Under the pieces are notes generated by a model, which was not told the DNA's origin, did not search any database, and saw nothing but the letters and a program-made list of their open reading frames with translations. This document shows, piece by piece, positions 15,323 to 23,179 of a stretch of 64,000 nt of DNA. A program made the translations under genes and the position numbers. The DNA is from CAYRCU01 sp964422865 (GTDB taxonomy: Bacteria; Patescibacteriota; Microgenomatia; UBA8517). The stretch spans positions 14,071 to 78,070 of the forward strand of contig CAYRCU010000002.1 of NCBI GenBank assembly GCA_964422865.1. The letters are read 5' to 3'. The first letter of the stretch is position 1, and each line of letters starts with the position of its first letter.

Positions 15323-17815
15323 ATGGAAATACAAATTACAGGAGGTTATAAAAAATACAAGAGAAAAGCGGCGGGGCGCAGTGCAAAGCAATTTCTTGAG
15401 TCGATGAAGTTGTGGGCATATGCGGATGTCGTTTCGCAGGTGAAAAAGAGACTTGGTAAGGTTCCCGAGAAACCTGTTGATTTACCTGTTGGAGAGTGGA
15501 GTGAGCAGGCCCTGCGGGTGCTTGGAGAGAGGTATTTGGTAAAAAATGAAGCGGGGGATGTCGTGGAGACACCGGAGGATATGTGTTGGAGGGTTTCTTG
15601 GGAGATTGCTTCCGCGGAGGTTTTGTGGGGAGCCAGCAGGGCAAAAGTTGAAGAGGTGGCGCGAGAGTTTTATTCCCTTTTGGTTAACAGGAAGTTTTTG
15701 CCGAATTCACCTACACTTATGAATGCCGGGACGGGAAACAATTTACAGTTTTCTGCCTGTTTTGTTTTGCCGGTGGAGGATTCCATGGAGGGAATTTTTG
15801 ATGCTCTTAAAAATCAGGCAATGATTCATAAAAGTGGTGGCGGTACAGGATTTTCTTTTACAAGACTTAGGCCAAGAGGGTCGATAGTGAAGACAAGTAC
15901 TGGGACTGCTTCCGGTCCCGTGAGTTTTATGAGGATTTTTGATGCGGCTACGAATGAGGTGAAGCAGGGAGGGAAGAGGAGAGGAGCCAATATGGGGATA
16001 CTTCGTGTGGATCATCCGGACATACAGGAATTTATTCACTGCAAAGACGAAGGCGGAATATCGAACTTTAATATTTCGGTTGCGATTACGGATAAATTCA
16101 TGGAAGCTTTGGATAGTGGTGGTGATTATGACTTGATTGACCCCAGGAATGGAAAGAAGGCGGGATCTTTGTCTGCGGCGGAGGTATTTAATGAAATAGC
16201 GGAAAGTGCTTGGCGTACCGGAGATCCGGGGCTTGTGTTTATTGATCAGATAAACAAGAGCAGTGCGAATCCTGTTCCGGGTCTTGGGCCGATTGAAGCT
16301 ACGAACCCATGCGGAGAGCAACCATTGTACCCTTTTGATTCTTGTAATTTGGGGAGTATTTTTCTTACTTATTTTGTAAGGGATATGGATAATGGAAGGC
16401 GCGGCGTGGATTGGAGAGAACTTAAAAAGACAATAAGGAAGGCTGTTCGATTTATGGATAATGTTATCGAAGTGAACCCTTATCCTTTGGATTCAATCAG
16501 AAGGATGTCTTTGGGGGTTAGAAGGATAGGACTTGGAATTGGGGGGTGGGCGGACATGTTGATTGAACTTGGGATTCCTTATGATTCAGAGGAGGCCCTG
16601 GAACTTGCCAGAAAAGTTATGAAGACAATATCGGAGGAGGCAAGTTTGGAGAGTCAGAGGCTTGCTCAGGAAAGAGGACCCTTTCCTCTCTTTGAATATA
16701 GTATTTATAAAAACAGCAAGCCACGGAGACATTCAACTGTTACAACAATTGCGCCTACGGGAAGTATTTCAATAATTGCCGATGCTTCCGGGGGAATAGA
16801 ACCGATATTTGCCATTGCCTATAGACATGTTGTGAAAGATAAGCATCTTGATAGGACTTTAACGTTTATAAATCCAAGATTTGAGGAAGTTTCAAGAGCG
16901 CGGGGTTTTTGGAATGAGGAGATACGAAAGGTTGTTTTGGAACACGGAACTGTTCGAGGCATTTCTGAAATCCCAAAGGATGTGAGAGATGTTTTTGGGA
17001 CTGCGCATGAAATTCATCACGATTGGCATATTAGAATGCAGGCTGCGTTTCAGGAATTTACAGAAAATGCTGTCAGCAAAACTATAAATTTGCGGAATGA
17101 AGTGAACGTTGAGGATATAAAGGAGGTTTACAAGTTTAGCTGGAAGTCCGGTTGTCGAGGAATAACGGTTTTTAGAGACGGATGCAAGGATATGCAGGTT
17201 TTGAATTTGGGAATTAAAGATGGGAGTGAAAAGGAAATATTGGAGGACGGGGAGCGAATGGTTGAAAGGTCGTATAAGGTAGCGGGCTCAACGTATAAGC
17301 TTGATACTCCGGTGGGTACGGCTTTTGTGACTATTAATGAGGATGGGGACGGAGAGCCGATTGAAGTTTTCATAAATGTTGGAAAGGCCGGGAGTGATGT
17401 TACGGCTGTTGCGGAGGCTTTGGGAAGAATGATCTCAACCTCTTTGAGACTGAAAGGATATCTTTCTCCCAGAGAGCGAGCTCAGGAAATTGCCCATCAA
17501 CTTTCCGGGATTGGGGGAAGAAGAAGTGTTGGCTTTGGCCCTAATAGGATCAGAAGTTTACCGGATGCCGTGGCGGTGGCTTTGGGCAACCATTTGGGTT
17601 TTAAATTGAATGGAAGCGGGAAGCATAATGTTGATGGGAGAGTAAACACACACAGTGAAGGTGGTAACGGTACTATGGGGAAGGAGGCGACCGAAAAGAT
17701 GCAGGCGCAAACTCAGTTTGTTGGGGGAGATATTTGCCCATCTTGCGGGTCGGGGACGTTTATATATGAGGAAGGTTGTTCGAAGTGTTATGCCTGCGGA
17801 CACAGTGAGTGCTAG
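15323..17815 (+). CDS. nrdJ: Adenosylcobalamin-dependent (class II) ribonucleotide reductase
   Basis: 830 aa from the ATG at 15323, preceded by GAAGGAAAA; an in-frame TTG at 15305 inside nrdR is less likely. NSPTLMNAG and FSACFVLPVEDSMEGI carry the first active-site cysteine region, NPCGEQPLYPFDSCNLGS the radical-site cysteine/glutamate block, and the C terminus ends with two CxxC pairs (CPSCGSG..., CYACGHSEC) of the zinc/thioredoxin-exchange tail. It makes dNTPs without oxygen or an iron subunit but needs adenosyl-B12. The next gene encodes an enzyme that makes that cofactor form. Very confident. Confidence 0.96.
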   Translation: MEIQITGGYKKYKRKAAGRSAKQFLESMKLWAYADVVSQVKKRLGKVPEKPVDLPVGEWSEQALRVLGERYLVKNEAGDVVETPEDMCWRVSWEIASAEVLWGASRAKVEEVAREFYSLLVNRKFLPNSPTLMNAGTGNNLQFSACFVLPVEDSMEGIFDALKNQAMIHKSGGGTGFSFTRLRPRGSIVKTSTGTASGPVSFMRIFDAATNEVKQGGKRRGANMGILRVDHPDIQEFIHCKDEGGISNFNISVAITDKFMEALDSGGDYDLIDPRNGKKAGSLSAAEVFNEIAESAWRTGDPGLVFIDQINKSSANPVPGLGPIEATNPCGEQPLYPFDSCNLGSIFLTYFVRDMDNGRRGVDWRELKKTIRKAVRFMDNVIEVNPYPLDSIRRMSLGVRRIGLGIGGWADMLIELGIPYDSEEALELARKVMKTISEEASLESQRLAQERGPFPLFEYSIYKNSKPRRHSTVTTIAPTGSISIIADASGGIEPIFAIAYRHVVKDKHLDRTLTFINPRFEEVSRARGFWNEEIRKVVLEHGTVRGISEIPKDVRDVFGTAHEIHHDWHIRMQAAFQEFTENAVSKTINLRNEVNVEDIKEVYKFSWKSGCRGITVFRDGCKDMQVLNLGIKDGSEKEILEDGERMVERSYKVAGSTYKLDTPVGTAFVTINEDGDGEPIEVFINVGKAGSDVTAVAEALGRMISTSLRLKGYLSPRERAQEIAHQLSGIGGRRSVGFGPNRIRSLPDAVAVALGNHLGFKLNGSGKHNVDGRVNTHSEGGNGTMGKEATEKMQAQTQFVGGDICPSCGSGTFIYEEGCSKCYACGHSEC

Positions 17816-17821
17816 GGAGTA

Positions 17822-18355
17822 ATGGGAACTGTTTATACTAAAAAAGGAGATAAGGGAATGACCAGTTTTATTGACGGGAAGCGCGTTGTTAAGGGTGATG
17901 TGAGAGCCTGGGTTGTTGGTAGTTTTGATGAGGTAAATAGCTGGTTGGGGGTGATTATTAGTGAGTGTGAGGATGTGGGTCTTCGAGGTGTGCTGAGAGA
18001 TGTTCAGAGAGATTTGTTTATCGTTAATTCTATTTTGGTTGGGGCAAAATTGCGGTTTGGTAAAAGTAAGACGATAAAGCTTGAAAGAAAGATTGATAAG
18101 ATTGAGAAGGGGCTGCCAAAATTAACTAATTTTATTCTTCCCGGAGGTTCGAGATTGAGTGCGAAACTGCATTACGGGAGGGTGCTGGTGCGGCGCGCGG
18201 AGCGACATTTGGTGCTTTTAAATGAGGAAGAGAAAGTGTCTTCTTTGATCTTGATGTATGTTAACAGACTTTCGGATTTTATGTTTGTGCTGGCTAGGGA
18301 GGCGAACCTTAGGAGTGGGGTTTTGGAGGAAGTTTGGAAGACTTGGGAGGGGTGA
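17822..18355 (+). CDS. Cob(I)alamin adenosyltransferase (PduO type)
   Basis: 177 aa. TKKGDKGMTSFIDGKRVVKGD is the N-terminal ATP-binding signature of PduO-type ATP:cob(I)alamin adenosyltransferases, VGSFDEVNSWLG follows, and VRRAERHLV supplies the conserved Arg/Glu helix. The enzyme forms adenosylcobalamin, the cofactor of the reductase encoded 6 nt upstream. Pairing the two genes lets a cell without B12 biosynthesis activate scavenged cobalamin. Confidence 0.94.
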   Translation: MGTVYTKKGDKGMTSFIDGKRVVKGDVRAWVVGSFDEVNSWLGVIISECEDVGLRGVLRDVQRDLFIVNSILVGAKLRFGKSKTIKLERKIDKIEKGLPKLTNFILPGGSRLSAKLHYGRVLVRRAERHLVLLNEEEKVSSLILMYVNRLSDFMFVLAREANLRSGVLEEVWKTWEG

Positions 18356-18361
18356 TACAAT
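18356..18361 (+). promoter_or_regulatory. -10 element for leaderless transcript
   Basis: TACAAT ends 6 nt before the ATG at 18368; TTGGAA at 18334-18339 (16-nt spacing) may act as -35. Confidence 0.45.
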
Positions 18362-18367
18362 GGTTTT

Positions 18368-18700
18368 ATGTCGAGCGTTGAGTATGAGCCGAAGGCTTCA
18401 ACTTTGGAGGTAGATCCGGAGAAAAGGGATGCACAGACTTTGAGCGAGTTTGGTGTTCAAAGGAGACCTGTGTCTCCAAAGACTATTACGGATGATGGTG
18501 GACAAGTTGTTGCGCAAAGTGTTGGGGATGATTCGGACGGGGCTATTGAAACGGTTGAGGTTCCGTATACCGAGGATCAGGCCAGAGCGGTGAGCAAGGG
18601 AGACGTGAGTGATGCGAAGACTTGGTTTGGGGCAATGCTTCTAAGGAAGATTAAAAAAGCTTTTGTGCAAGGTTTGAGCGTGATTGTGAAGTCTGAATAA
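18368..18700 (+). CDS. Hypothetical acidic protein with amphipathic C terminus
   Basis: 110 aa, no recognised family. The first ~80 residues are acidic and probably disordered (EYEPKASTLEVDPEKRD, DDGGQVVAQSVGDDSDG); the last ~30 (TWFGAMLLRKIKKAFVQGL) would form a basic amphipathic helix. It sits between the cobalamin adenosyltransferase and the TraG-like ATPase genes, with its own -10 hexamer. It could be an adaptor for the following ATPase; this is inference from position only. Confidence 0.6.
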   Translation: MSSVEYEPKASTLEVDPEKRDAQTLSEFGVQRRPVSPKTITDDGGQVVAQSVGDDSDGAIETVEVPYTEDQARAVSKGDVSDAKTWFGAMLLRKIKKAFVQGLSVIVKSE

Positions 18701-18701
18701 G

Positions 18702-18707
18702 TTAAAA
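18702..18707 (+). promoter_or_regulatory. -10 element for leaderless transcript
   Basis: TAAAAT lies 8 nt before the ATG at 18716, just after the preceding stop codon. No good -35. Confidence 0.35.
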
Positions 18708-18715
18708 TAGGAAAA

Positions 18716-21037
18716 ATGGATATATTGGAACTGGTGTTTTATTCTCTGATTATTTTGACTTTGGCATTTATTGTTGGAGTGGGGTTAGGGTGGTTTTTTT
18801 TCAATATTTGGAAACATAGAAGGAGAGAGAAGAGGAGTTTAGATTCAGTACTTTTGGAGGTGGCGGTTCCGAGGGGGAATGAAATAAAGATCGATGCTAT
18901 GGAGCAGCTTATTTCTTCTTTGTATTCGGTTAGGAAGGGTGGATGGAAAATGCGTTTTGATGCACAGCCTGTGATTAGCTTTGAGATTATTGCCAGACCT
19001 GAGGATATTCGGTTTTATGTTTGGACGTTTAGAAAGCTTAAGGATCTTGTGGAGAAGCAGATTCACGGGGCTTACCCGGATGCACAGGTGGAGGAAGTTG
19101 AGGAACAGAATGTTTTTAGTGAAGAGGGGAAGGTTGCTTATAAAGCGTTTCAGCTTAAGAAAGAGAATTTTTATCCCATTAGAACTTACAAGGAATTGCC
19201 TACCGATTCCATGGCTTCTATTACTTCGGCTTTGGCCAAAATGGGTGAAGGAGAGGCAGCAATTATTCAAGTGTTGATTTCACCTGCGGATTCTAAATGG
19301 CAGGGCGGAGGGAAAGATTTTATTTCAAGCACAAAGAAGAGTGAAAGTGATCCTGAGAAGGCGAGCTATTCGACCTCTGCGAGGAAACTTGAGGCCGTAG
19401 AGAATAAAGTAGGAAAACCCGGATTTGAAACTTCCATTAGAGTGGTTGTTGTAAGCAGCAGTGAGGAGGCTGCAAAAGTGCATCTTTCGAATATTTCAAG
19501 TGCTTTTGAACAATTTAATGGAGAGTTTAACGGATTTGGGGGGAGGAAAATCCGGAATAAAGGGGCTTTTATGGAGGAGGTTATTTACAGGTATCACCCG
19601 ATTTTTAACTTTGGGGGAAACAGGGTGAGCATATTAAATGCAGAGGAGATTTCAACTGTTTTTCATTTTCCAAATAAGCTTATTACTACCCCTCATATTT
19701 TTTGGCTGAATGCGAAGACTGCTCCCGCTCCTTCTGAAATTCCCACTGAAGGGTTGTACCTTGGGCTAAGCCGCTATCGAGGAATGGAAAGGAAGGTTTA
19801 TATTTCCGAAGAGGATAGGCAGAGGCATATGTATATTATCGGGAAGACGGGGACCGGAAAGAGTGAGTTTTTGAAAGCAATGATACGACAGGATATTAAT
19901 GCCGGGCACGGACTTTGTTTTATGGATCCTCATGGAGATGCTGTGGAGGACCTTTTGAATTACATTCCCCCGGAGAGGGCAGAGGATGTTATTTACTTTA
20001 GACCGGGGGATACTGCGCGTCCGATGGGACTGAATCTGTTGGAAGCTAAAACCGAGGATCAGAAGCATTTTGTTTCCACTTCTGTTATTAACATGATGTA
20101 CAAGCTTTTTGATCCTTATAAGACCGGCATTGTGGGGCCCAGGTTTGAGCATGCTGTGAGGAATGCGATGCTTACTGTGATGAGTGAAGAGGGGACAACG
20201 TTTATTGAGGTGATGAGGATACTGACTGATTCGAAGTATGTGCAGGAGATGCTGCCTAAAGTCCAGGACCCGATTGTGAGGAGGTATTGGACGGATCAGA
20301 TTGCACAAACAAGCGACTTCCATAAATCTGAGGTTCTTGATTATATAACCAGCAAGTTCGGGAGATTTGTTACCAACAAAATGGTTAGAAATATTATTGG
20401 GCAAAGCAAGAGCAGTTTCAATTTTAGAGAGGTTATGGATAACGGGAAGATACTTCTTATTAACCTTAGCAAGGGAGACCTTGGAGAGGAGAACTCGAAC
20501 TTTTTAGGTTTAATTTTGGTACCCAGAATATTGATGGCCGCTATGAGCAGGGCCGACATGCCGGAAGAACAAAGAAGGAGCTTTTATTTATATGTTGATG
20601 AGTTTCAGAATTTTGCCACTCCTGATTTTGCTCAAATATTATCCGAGGCGCGAAAGTATCGCCTAAGCTTGACGGTTGCCAATCAGTTTATAGGGCAAGT
20701 GGATGAGGAGGTTAAAAATGCTGTTTTTGGGAATGTTGGAACCTTGGTTTCTTACAGGGTGGGGGTGACGGATGCAAATTATTTGGCGCATGAGTATAGG
20801 CCTGTGTTTGAGGAGGATGATTTATTAAACATTGAGAGATATCATGTTTATATAAAGACGACTGTAAACAATGAGCCTGTTCAGCCTTTTAGTATGGACA
20901 TGACTATGGATATGGACGAGGTGAGGAAAAAGAGTAATCCGAAAGTTGCGGAAGTGATTCGGGAGATGAGCAGACTTAAGTACGGAAGGGACGCGCGATT
21001 GGTGGAGGCTGAGATTGCGAGGAGGGCGAGGTTGTAG
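18716..21037 (+). CDS. Membrane-anchored TraG/VirB4-like (DUF87-type) secretion ATPase
   Basis: 773 aa. One N-terminal membrane segment (about residues 6-28), a ~340-residue alpha/beta region, then the motor: YIIGKTGTGKSEFLKAMI (Walker A, near residue 380), GLCFMDPHGDAVEDLLNYIP, VIYFRPGD and FYLYVDEFQNFATPDFAQIL (Walker B). This is the FtsK/TraG-type conjugation-like ATPase family found widely in Patescibacteria, where its role (DNA or protein export) is unclear. A soluble paralogue is encoded at 47991-50129. No other type IV secretion genes are seen nearby. Confidence 0.88.
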   Translation: MDILELVFYSLIILTLAFIVGVGLGWFFFNIWKHRRREKRSLDSVLLEVAVPRGNEIKIDAMEQLISSLYSVRKGGWKMRFDAQPVISFEIIARPEDIRFYVWTFRKLKDLVEKQIHGAYPDAQVEEVEEQNVFSEEGKVAYKAFQLKKENFYPIRTYKELPTDSMASITSALAKMGEGEAAIIQVLISPADSKWQGGGKDFISSTKKSESDPEKASYSTSARKLEAVENKVGKPGFETSIRVVVVSSSEEAAKVHLSNISSAFEQFNGEFNGFGGRKIRNKGAFMEEVIYRYHPIFNFGGNRVSILNAEEISTVFHFPNKLITTPHIFWLNAKTAPAPSEIPTEGLYLGLSRYRGMERKVYISEEDRQRHMYIIGKTGTGKSEFLKAMIRQDINAGHGLCFMDPHGDAVEDLLNYIPPERAEDVIYFRPGDTARPMGLNLLEAKTEDQKHFVSTSVINMMYKLFDPYKTGIVGPRFEHAVRNAMLTVMSEEGTTFIEVMRILTDSKYVQEMLPKVQDPIVRRYWTDQIAQTSDFHKSEVLDYITSKFGRFVTNKMVRNIIGQSKSSFNFREVMDNGKILLINLSKGDLGEENSNFLGLILVPRILMAAMSRADMPEEQRRSFYLYVDEFQNFATPDFAQILSEARKYRLSLTVANQFIGQVDEEVKNAVFGNVGTLVSYRVGVTDANYLAHEYRPVFEEDDLLNIERYHVYIKTTVNNEPVQPFSMDMTMDMDEVRKKSNPKVAEVIREMSRLKYGRDARLVEAEIARRARL

Positions 21038-21067
21038 CGAGGAGTTTGTGGTAAAATGTGGTGGTTT

Positions 21068-21140
21068 GGAGCCGTAACTCAGTGGTTAGAGTGCCAATCT
21101 TATAAGTTGGAAGTCGATGGTTCGAATCCATCCGGCTCCA
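21068..21140 (+). tRNA. tRNA-Ile (anticodon UAU)
   Basis: Complete cloverleaf: acceptor GGAGCCG/CGGCTCC, D stem ACTC/GAGT, anticodon stem CCAAT/GTTGG around loop CTTATAA (anticodon TAT, reads AUA), T arm GATGG-TTCGAAT-CCATC, discriminator A at 21140. CCA is not encoded (CAA follows). Most bacteria instead read AUA with lysidine-modified tRNA-Ile(CAU), so a genuine UAU isoacceptor is unusual. Its 3' end is repeated downstream. Confidence 0.93.
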
Positions 21141-21415
21141 CAAAACAGTTTCGCCGTACGTCTTCGGAACGCATTGAAAAGAACTTCGTGTTGTGCATGG
21201 CGAATCCATCCGGCTCCACAAAACAGTTCCGCCGTACGTCTTCGGAACGCTTTGAAAGGAAAGAAGTTTATGCATGGCGAATCCATCCGGCTCCACAAAA
21301 CAGTTTCGCCGTACGTCTTCGGAACGCATTGAAAAGAACTTCGTGTTGTGCATGGCGAATCCATCCGGCTCCACAAAACAGTTCCGCCGTATGTCTAAAG
21401 GAACGCATTGGAAGG
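21123..21415 (+). repeat. Four-copy tandem array derived from the tRNA-Ile 3' end
   Basis: CGAATCCATCCGGCTCCACA, the 3' half of the T arm plus acceptor strand of tRNA-Ile, occurs at 21123 (in the tRNA), 21201, 21278 and 21356, periods 78, 77 and 78 bp. Linkers are near-identical (CCGTACGTCTTCGGAACGC, then TTGTGCATGG or TTTATGCATGG just before each copy); the last unit is truncated and more diverged. It looks like repeated regeneration of a tRNA 3' end. The tyrosine recombinase gene begins its 3' end only ~20 nt farther on. Confidence 0.9.
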
Positions 21416-21434
21416 AAGTTTGGGAGTTTGTTAA

Positions 21435-22298
21435 TTAGAGTTCTTCGAGCACCTGTTTTTTGCCGGGTTCTTTTATTTGTGCAAGTTCAAGATAGCGCTC
21501 TGTGGTCGAGAGGCGTTTGTGACCCGCGGCTTGAGAGATTGTTACAAGGTCAACTCCGCGCTTTAAGTTTTCTATGATGAACGTGTTTCTGAGATCGTTG
21601 ACTGAATAGCCCGGGATTTCCGCTTTTTGCATGTAGCGATCGATTGCGGCTCTGATGTTTCTTACTGCCAGGGGATGTCCGTTTTTGCTTATAAACAGGT
21701 ATTCTGATTGAGTGTTTGAACGGGATCTGATGTAGGTTTCGATGGCTTCTTTGGCCGGTTGGTTGAGGAAGATTTTCCGCTCAGGTTGGGTGGCGTGGGC
21801 TTCGATGAAAATTTCTCCCTTCTTGATGTTTTTGAGTTTTAGGTTTGCAACTTCTGATATTCTGAGGCCGGTCTGGAGAATGATTTCAACTATTGCTGCC
21901 ATTCTGGGGTCTGTACGAACGACGTCTCTTAGGGCTCTATATTCGATTTGGGAGAGGAATTTGGGTGCAGTGTTTTCGATTTTGGGGTGTGAAACGTCTT
22001 TTGAATGGTCGAACTGGATTACTCCCTGATCTTTGGCCCATCTAAAAAAGGTTTTGACGGCATTTAATTTTCTTGAGACTGATTTGGGAGTATATTTTTG
22101 TGCAAGAAGGGTGTCGCGAAAGGTTTCGAGATCTTTCTGTGTTATATCGGAAACCACGCTTTTTGAAGTTTTTGCGAGATGTTGAGTTAGTTGTTCTAAA
22201 TCAGATTTATAGGCTAGAATGGTTGAGGGCGAGCGACCTAGCTCTTGGAGATGAGATATGAACTTTGGTAGTAAGATTATTAACGTTTCCTGGCTCAT
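21435..22298 (-). CDS. Xer-like tyrosine recombinase
   Basis: 287 aa. N-terminal SAM-like DNA-binding domain (SPSTILAYKSDLEQL...), then the catalytic domain with TGLRISEVANLKLKNI (catalytic Arg I), LRNTFIIENL (Arg II), AAGHKRLSTTERYLEL (His III and Tyr nucleophile). The His of the HxxR motif is Asn here (VNDLR), an uncommon substitution. Length and lack of extra domains suit a Xer-type resolvase. Its 3' end abuts the tRNA-Ile repeat array and its 5' end faces a dif-like sequence and an FtsB-like gene. Chromosome dimer resolution or tRNA-targeted integration are both possible. Confidence 0.88.
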   Translation of the reverse strand: MSQETLIILLPKFISHLQELGRSPSTILAYKSDLEQLTQHLAKTSKSVVSDITQKDLETFRDTLLAQKYTPKSVSRKLNAVKTFFRWAKDQGVIQFDHSKDVSHPKIENTAPKFLSQIEYRALRDVVRTDPRMAAIVEIILQTGLRISEVANLKLKNIKKGEIFIEAHATQPERKIFLNQPAKEAIETYIRSRSNTQSEYLFISKNGHPLAVRNIRAAIDRYMQKAEIPGYSVNDLRNTFIIENLKRGVDLVTISQAAGHKRLSTTERYLELAQIKEPGKKQVLEEL

Positions 22299-22342
22299 TT
22301 TTGTGGATTTGGTTTATATCATAGCATAAAAATGTGTCACGT

Positions 22343-22370
22343 CAACACTATAAGATATGTTATTATAAGC
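22343..22370. promoter_or_regulatory. Candidate dif (Xer recombination) site
   Basis: An 11+6+11 layout: left arm ending CTATAA, centre GATATG, right arm beginning TTATTATAA. The inner half-sites ATAA-N6-TTAT match the core of bacterial dif sites, with partial matches farther out. It lies in the 72-bp gap between the divergent recombinase and FtsB-like genes, a position often seen for single-recombinase Xer/dif pairs. Confidence 0.4.
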
Positions 22371-22775
22371 ATGAAAAGTGATATTAAAACAGCCGGTTTA
22401 ACCTTAAAAATTGGGTTTTTGATGAGACACGCTTACCTTGTTTTGGCTTTTTTGGTGGCGGCCAGTTTGGTTCGAAATATGATAAGGGTGATTTCTGCTC
22501 AAAAGAAACTGGATGAGGTTAGAGAGAGACTTGTTGAGTTTGAAAGGGAGAACAAGGAGCTTGAGAATGAACTTGAGAAAATTTCGAGCGAGTTTTATGT
22601 GGAGAGTCAAGCGAGGAATAAGCTGGGACTTGCGAGGGAGGGTGAGGTGATTTTGGTATTGCCTTCAGAGGAGAAGGTGAAGCAGTTTTCAACAAGAAGA
22701 ACAGAAGATGAAAAATATACATTTCCACCCCCAAACTGGAAAAAATGGATAGAAATGTTTATAGGCTCGAGTTAA
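22371..22775 (+). CDS. FtsB/DivIC-like septum formation initiator
   Basis: 134 aa from the ATG at 22371 (an upstream in-frame ATG at 22332 would add 13 residues overlapping the dif-like site). One membrane segment (AYLVLAFLVAASLVRNMI) is followed by a coiled coil (VRERLVEFERENKELENELEKI) and the short NKLGLAREGEVILVLP box characteristic of FtsB/DivIC proteins. It would bridge FtsL and FtsQ in the divisome. Proximity to the Xer-like recombinase couples division and chromosome resolution functions. Confidence 0.82.
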   Translation: MKSDIKTAGLTLKIGFLMRHAYLVLAFLVAASLVRNMIRVISAQKKLDEVRERLVEFERENKELENELEKISSEFYVESQARNKLGLAREGEVILVLPSEEKVKQFSTRRTEDEKYTFPPPNWKKWIEMFIGSS

Positions 22776-22854
22776 GTTTGAAACCTTCAATGTGGCTGGG
22801 TTCGATTTCTTGCAGTGTTTGAGCTGGGAGGTTATAATTGCTGTGTTCTTTACG

Positions 22855-22924
22855 TGCGGGGTAGTGTACGGCTGCACGCGAGGCTCATAATCTCGCAGAC
22901 CGGGTTCGATTCCCGGCTCCGCAA
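22855..22924 (+). tRNA. tRNA-Met (CAU), copy 1, possibly initiator
   Basis: Acceptor TGCGGGG/CTCCGCA, D stem GTGT/GCAC with a short loop, anticodon stem CGAGG/TCTCG with loop CTCATAA, T arm CCGGG-TTCGATT-CCCGG, discriminator A. The CTCATAA loop and acceptor resemble initiator tRNAs, but the three consecutive G-C pairs of the initiator anticodon stem are not intact, so the initiator/elongator assignment is open. No CCA encoded. Confidence 0.85.
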
Positions 22925-22966
22925 CACGGATAAACTAGTTGGGGTGAGCTTGGGTTGGGAAGCAGG

Positions 22967-23101
22967 AGCTTGGCCAACTGGATATTAGATTAGCCAGGGT
23001 AGCTCAGTTGGTAAGCAAAGCTTGGCCAACTGGATATTAGATTAGCCAGGGTAGCTCAGTTGGTAAGCAAAGCTTGGCCACCTGAGCAAATTGATAAGCC
23101 A
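22967..23101 (+). repeat. 52-bp tandem foldback repeats carrying the 5' half of tRNA-Met
   Basis: AGCTTGGCCA recurs at 22967, 23019 and 23071 (period 52). Each full unit holds the first ~21 nt of the downstream tRNA (GCCAGGGTAGCTCAGTTGG at 22993 and 23045) followed by AAGCAAAGCTT and then CCAACTG or CCACCTGAGC, an inverted copy of the D arm. The first unit can fold CAGTTGG (23005-23011) onto CCAACTG (23026-23032). The true tRNA follows at 23102. Confidence 0.9.
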
Positions 23102-23174
23102 GCCAGGGTAGCTCAGTTGGTAGAGCACAGGATTCATAAACCTGCGGTCGCGAGTTCGATCCTCGCCCCTGGTA
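23102..23174 (+). tRNA. tRNA-Met (CAU), copy 2, elongator-like
   Basis: Acceptor GCCAGGG/CCCTGGT, D stem GCTC/GAGC, anticodon loop TTCATAA (CAT), T arm GCGAG-TTCGATC-CTCGC, discriminator A, no CCA. Its sequence style is that of elongator tRNA-Met; a tRNA-Ile2 role is unlikely because a UAU isoacceptor is present. trpS starts 5 nt after the tRNA, so both must share a primary transcript. Confidence 0.9.
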
Positions 23175-23179
23175 CTTTT

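Noticed and set aside
21123..21415. CRISPR-like array
   Set aside because: Repeats and linkers are both conserved, the unit is derived from a tRNA 3' end and no cas gene is present.
21056..21577. A 173-aa open frame across tRNA-Ile and its repeats
   Set aside because: It runs through a tRNA and tandem repeats; the peptide repeats (NPSGSTKQFRRTSSER) only mirror the DNA repeats, and there is no ribosome site.
23060..23179. Upstream extension of trpS
   Set aside because: Would translate through the tRNA-Met gene; homology starts at 23180.
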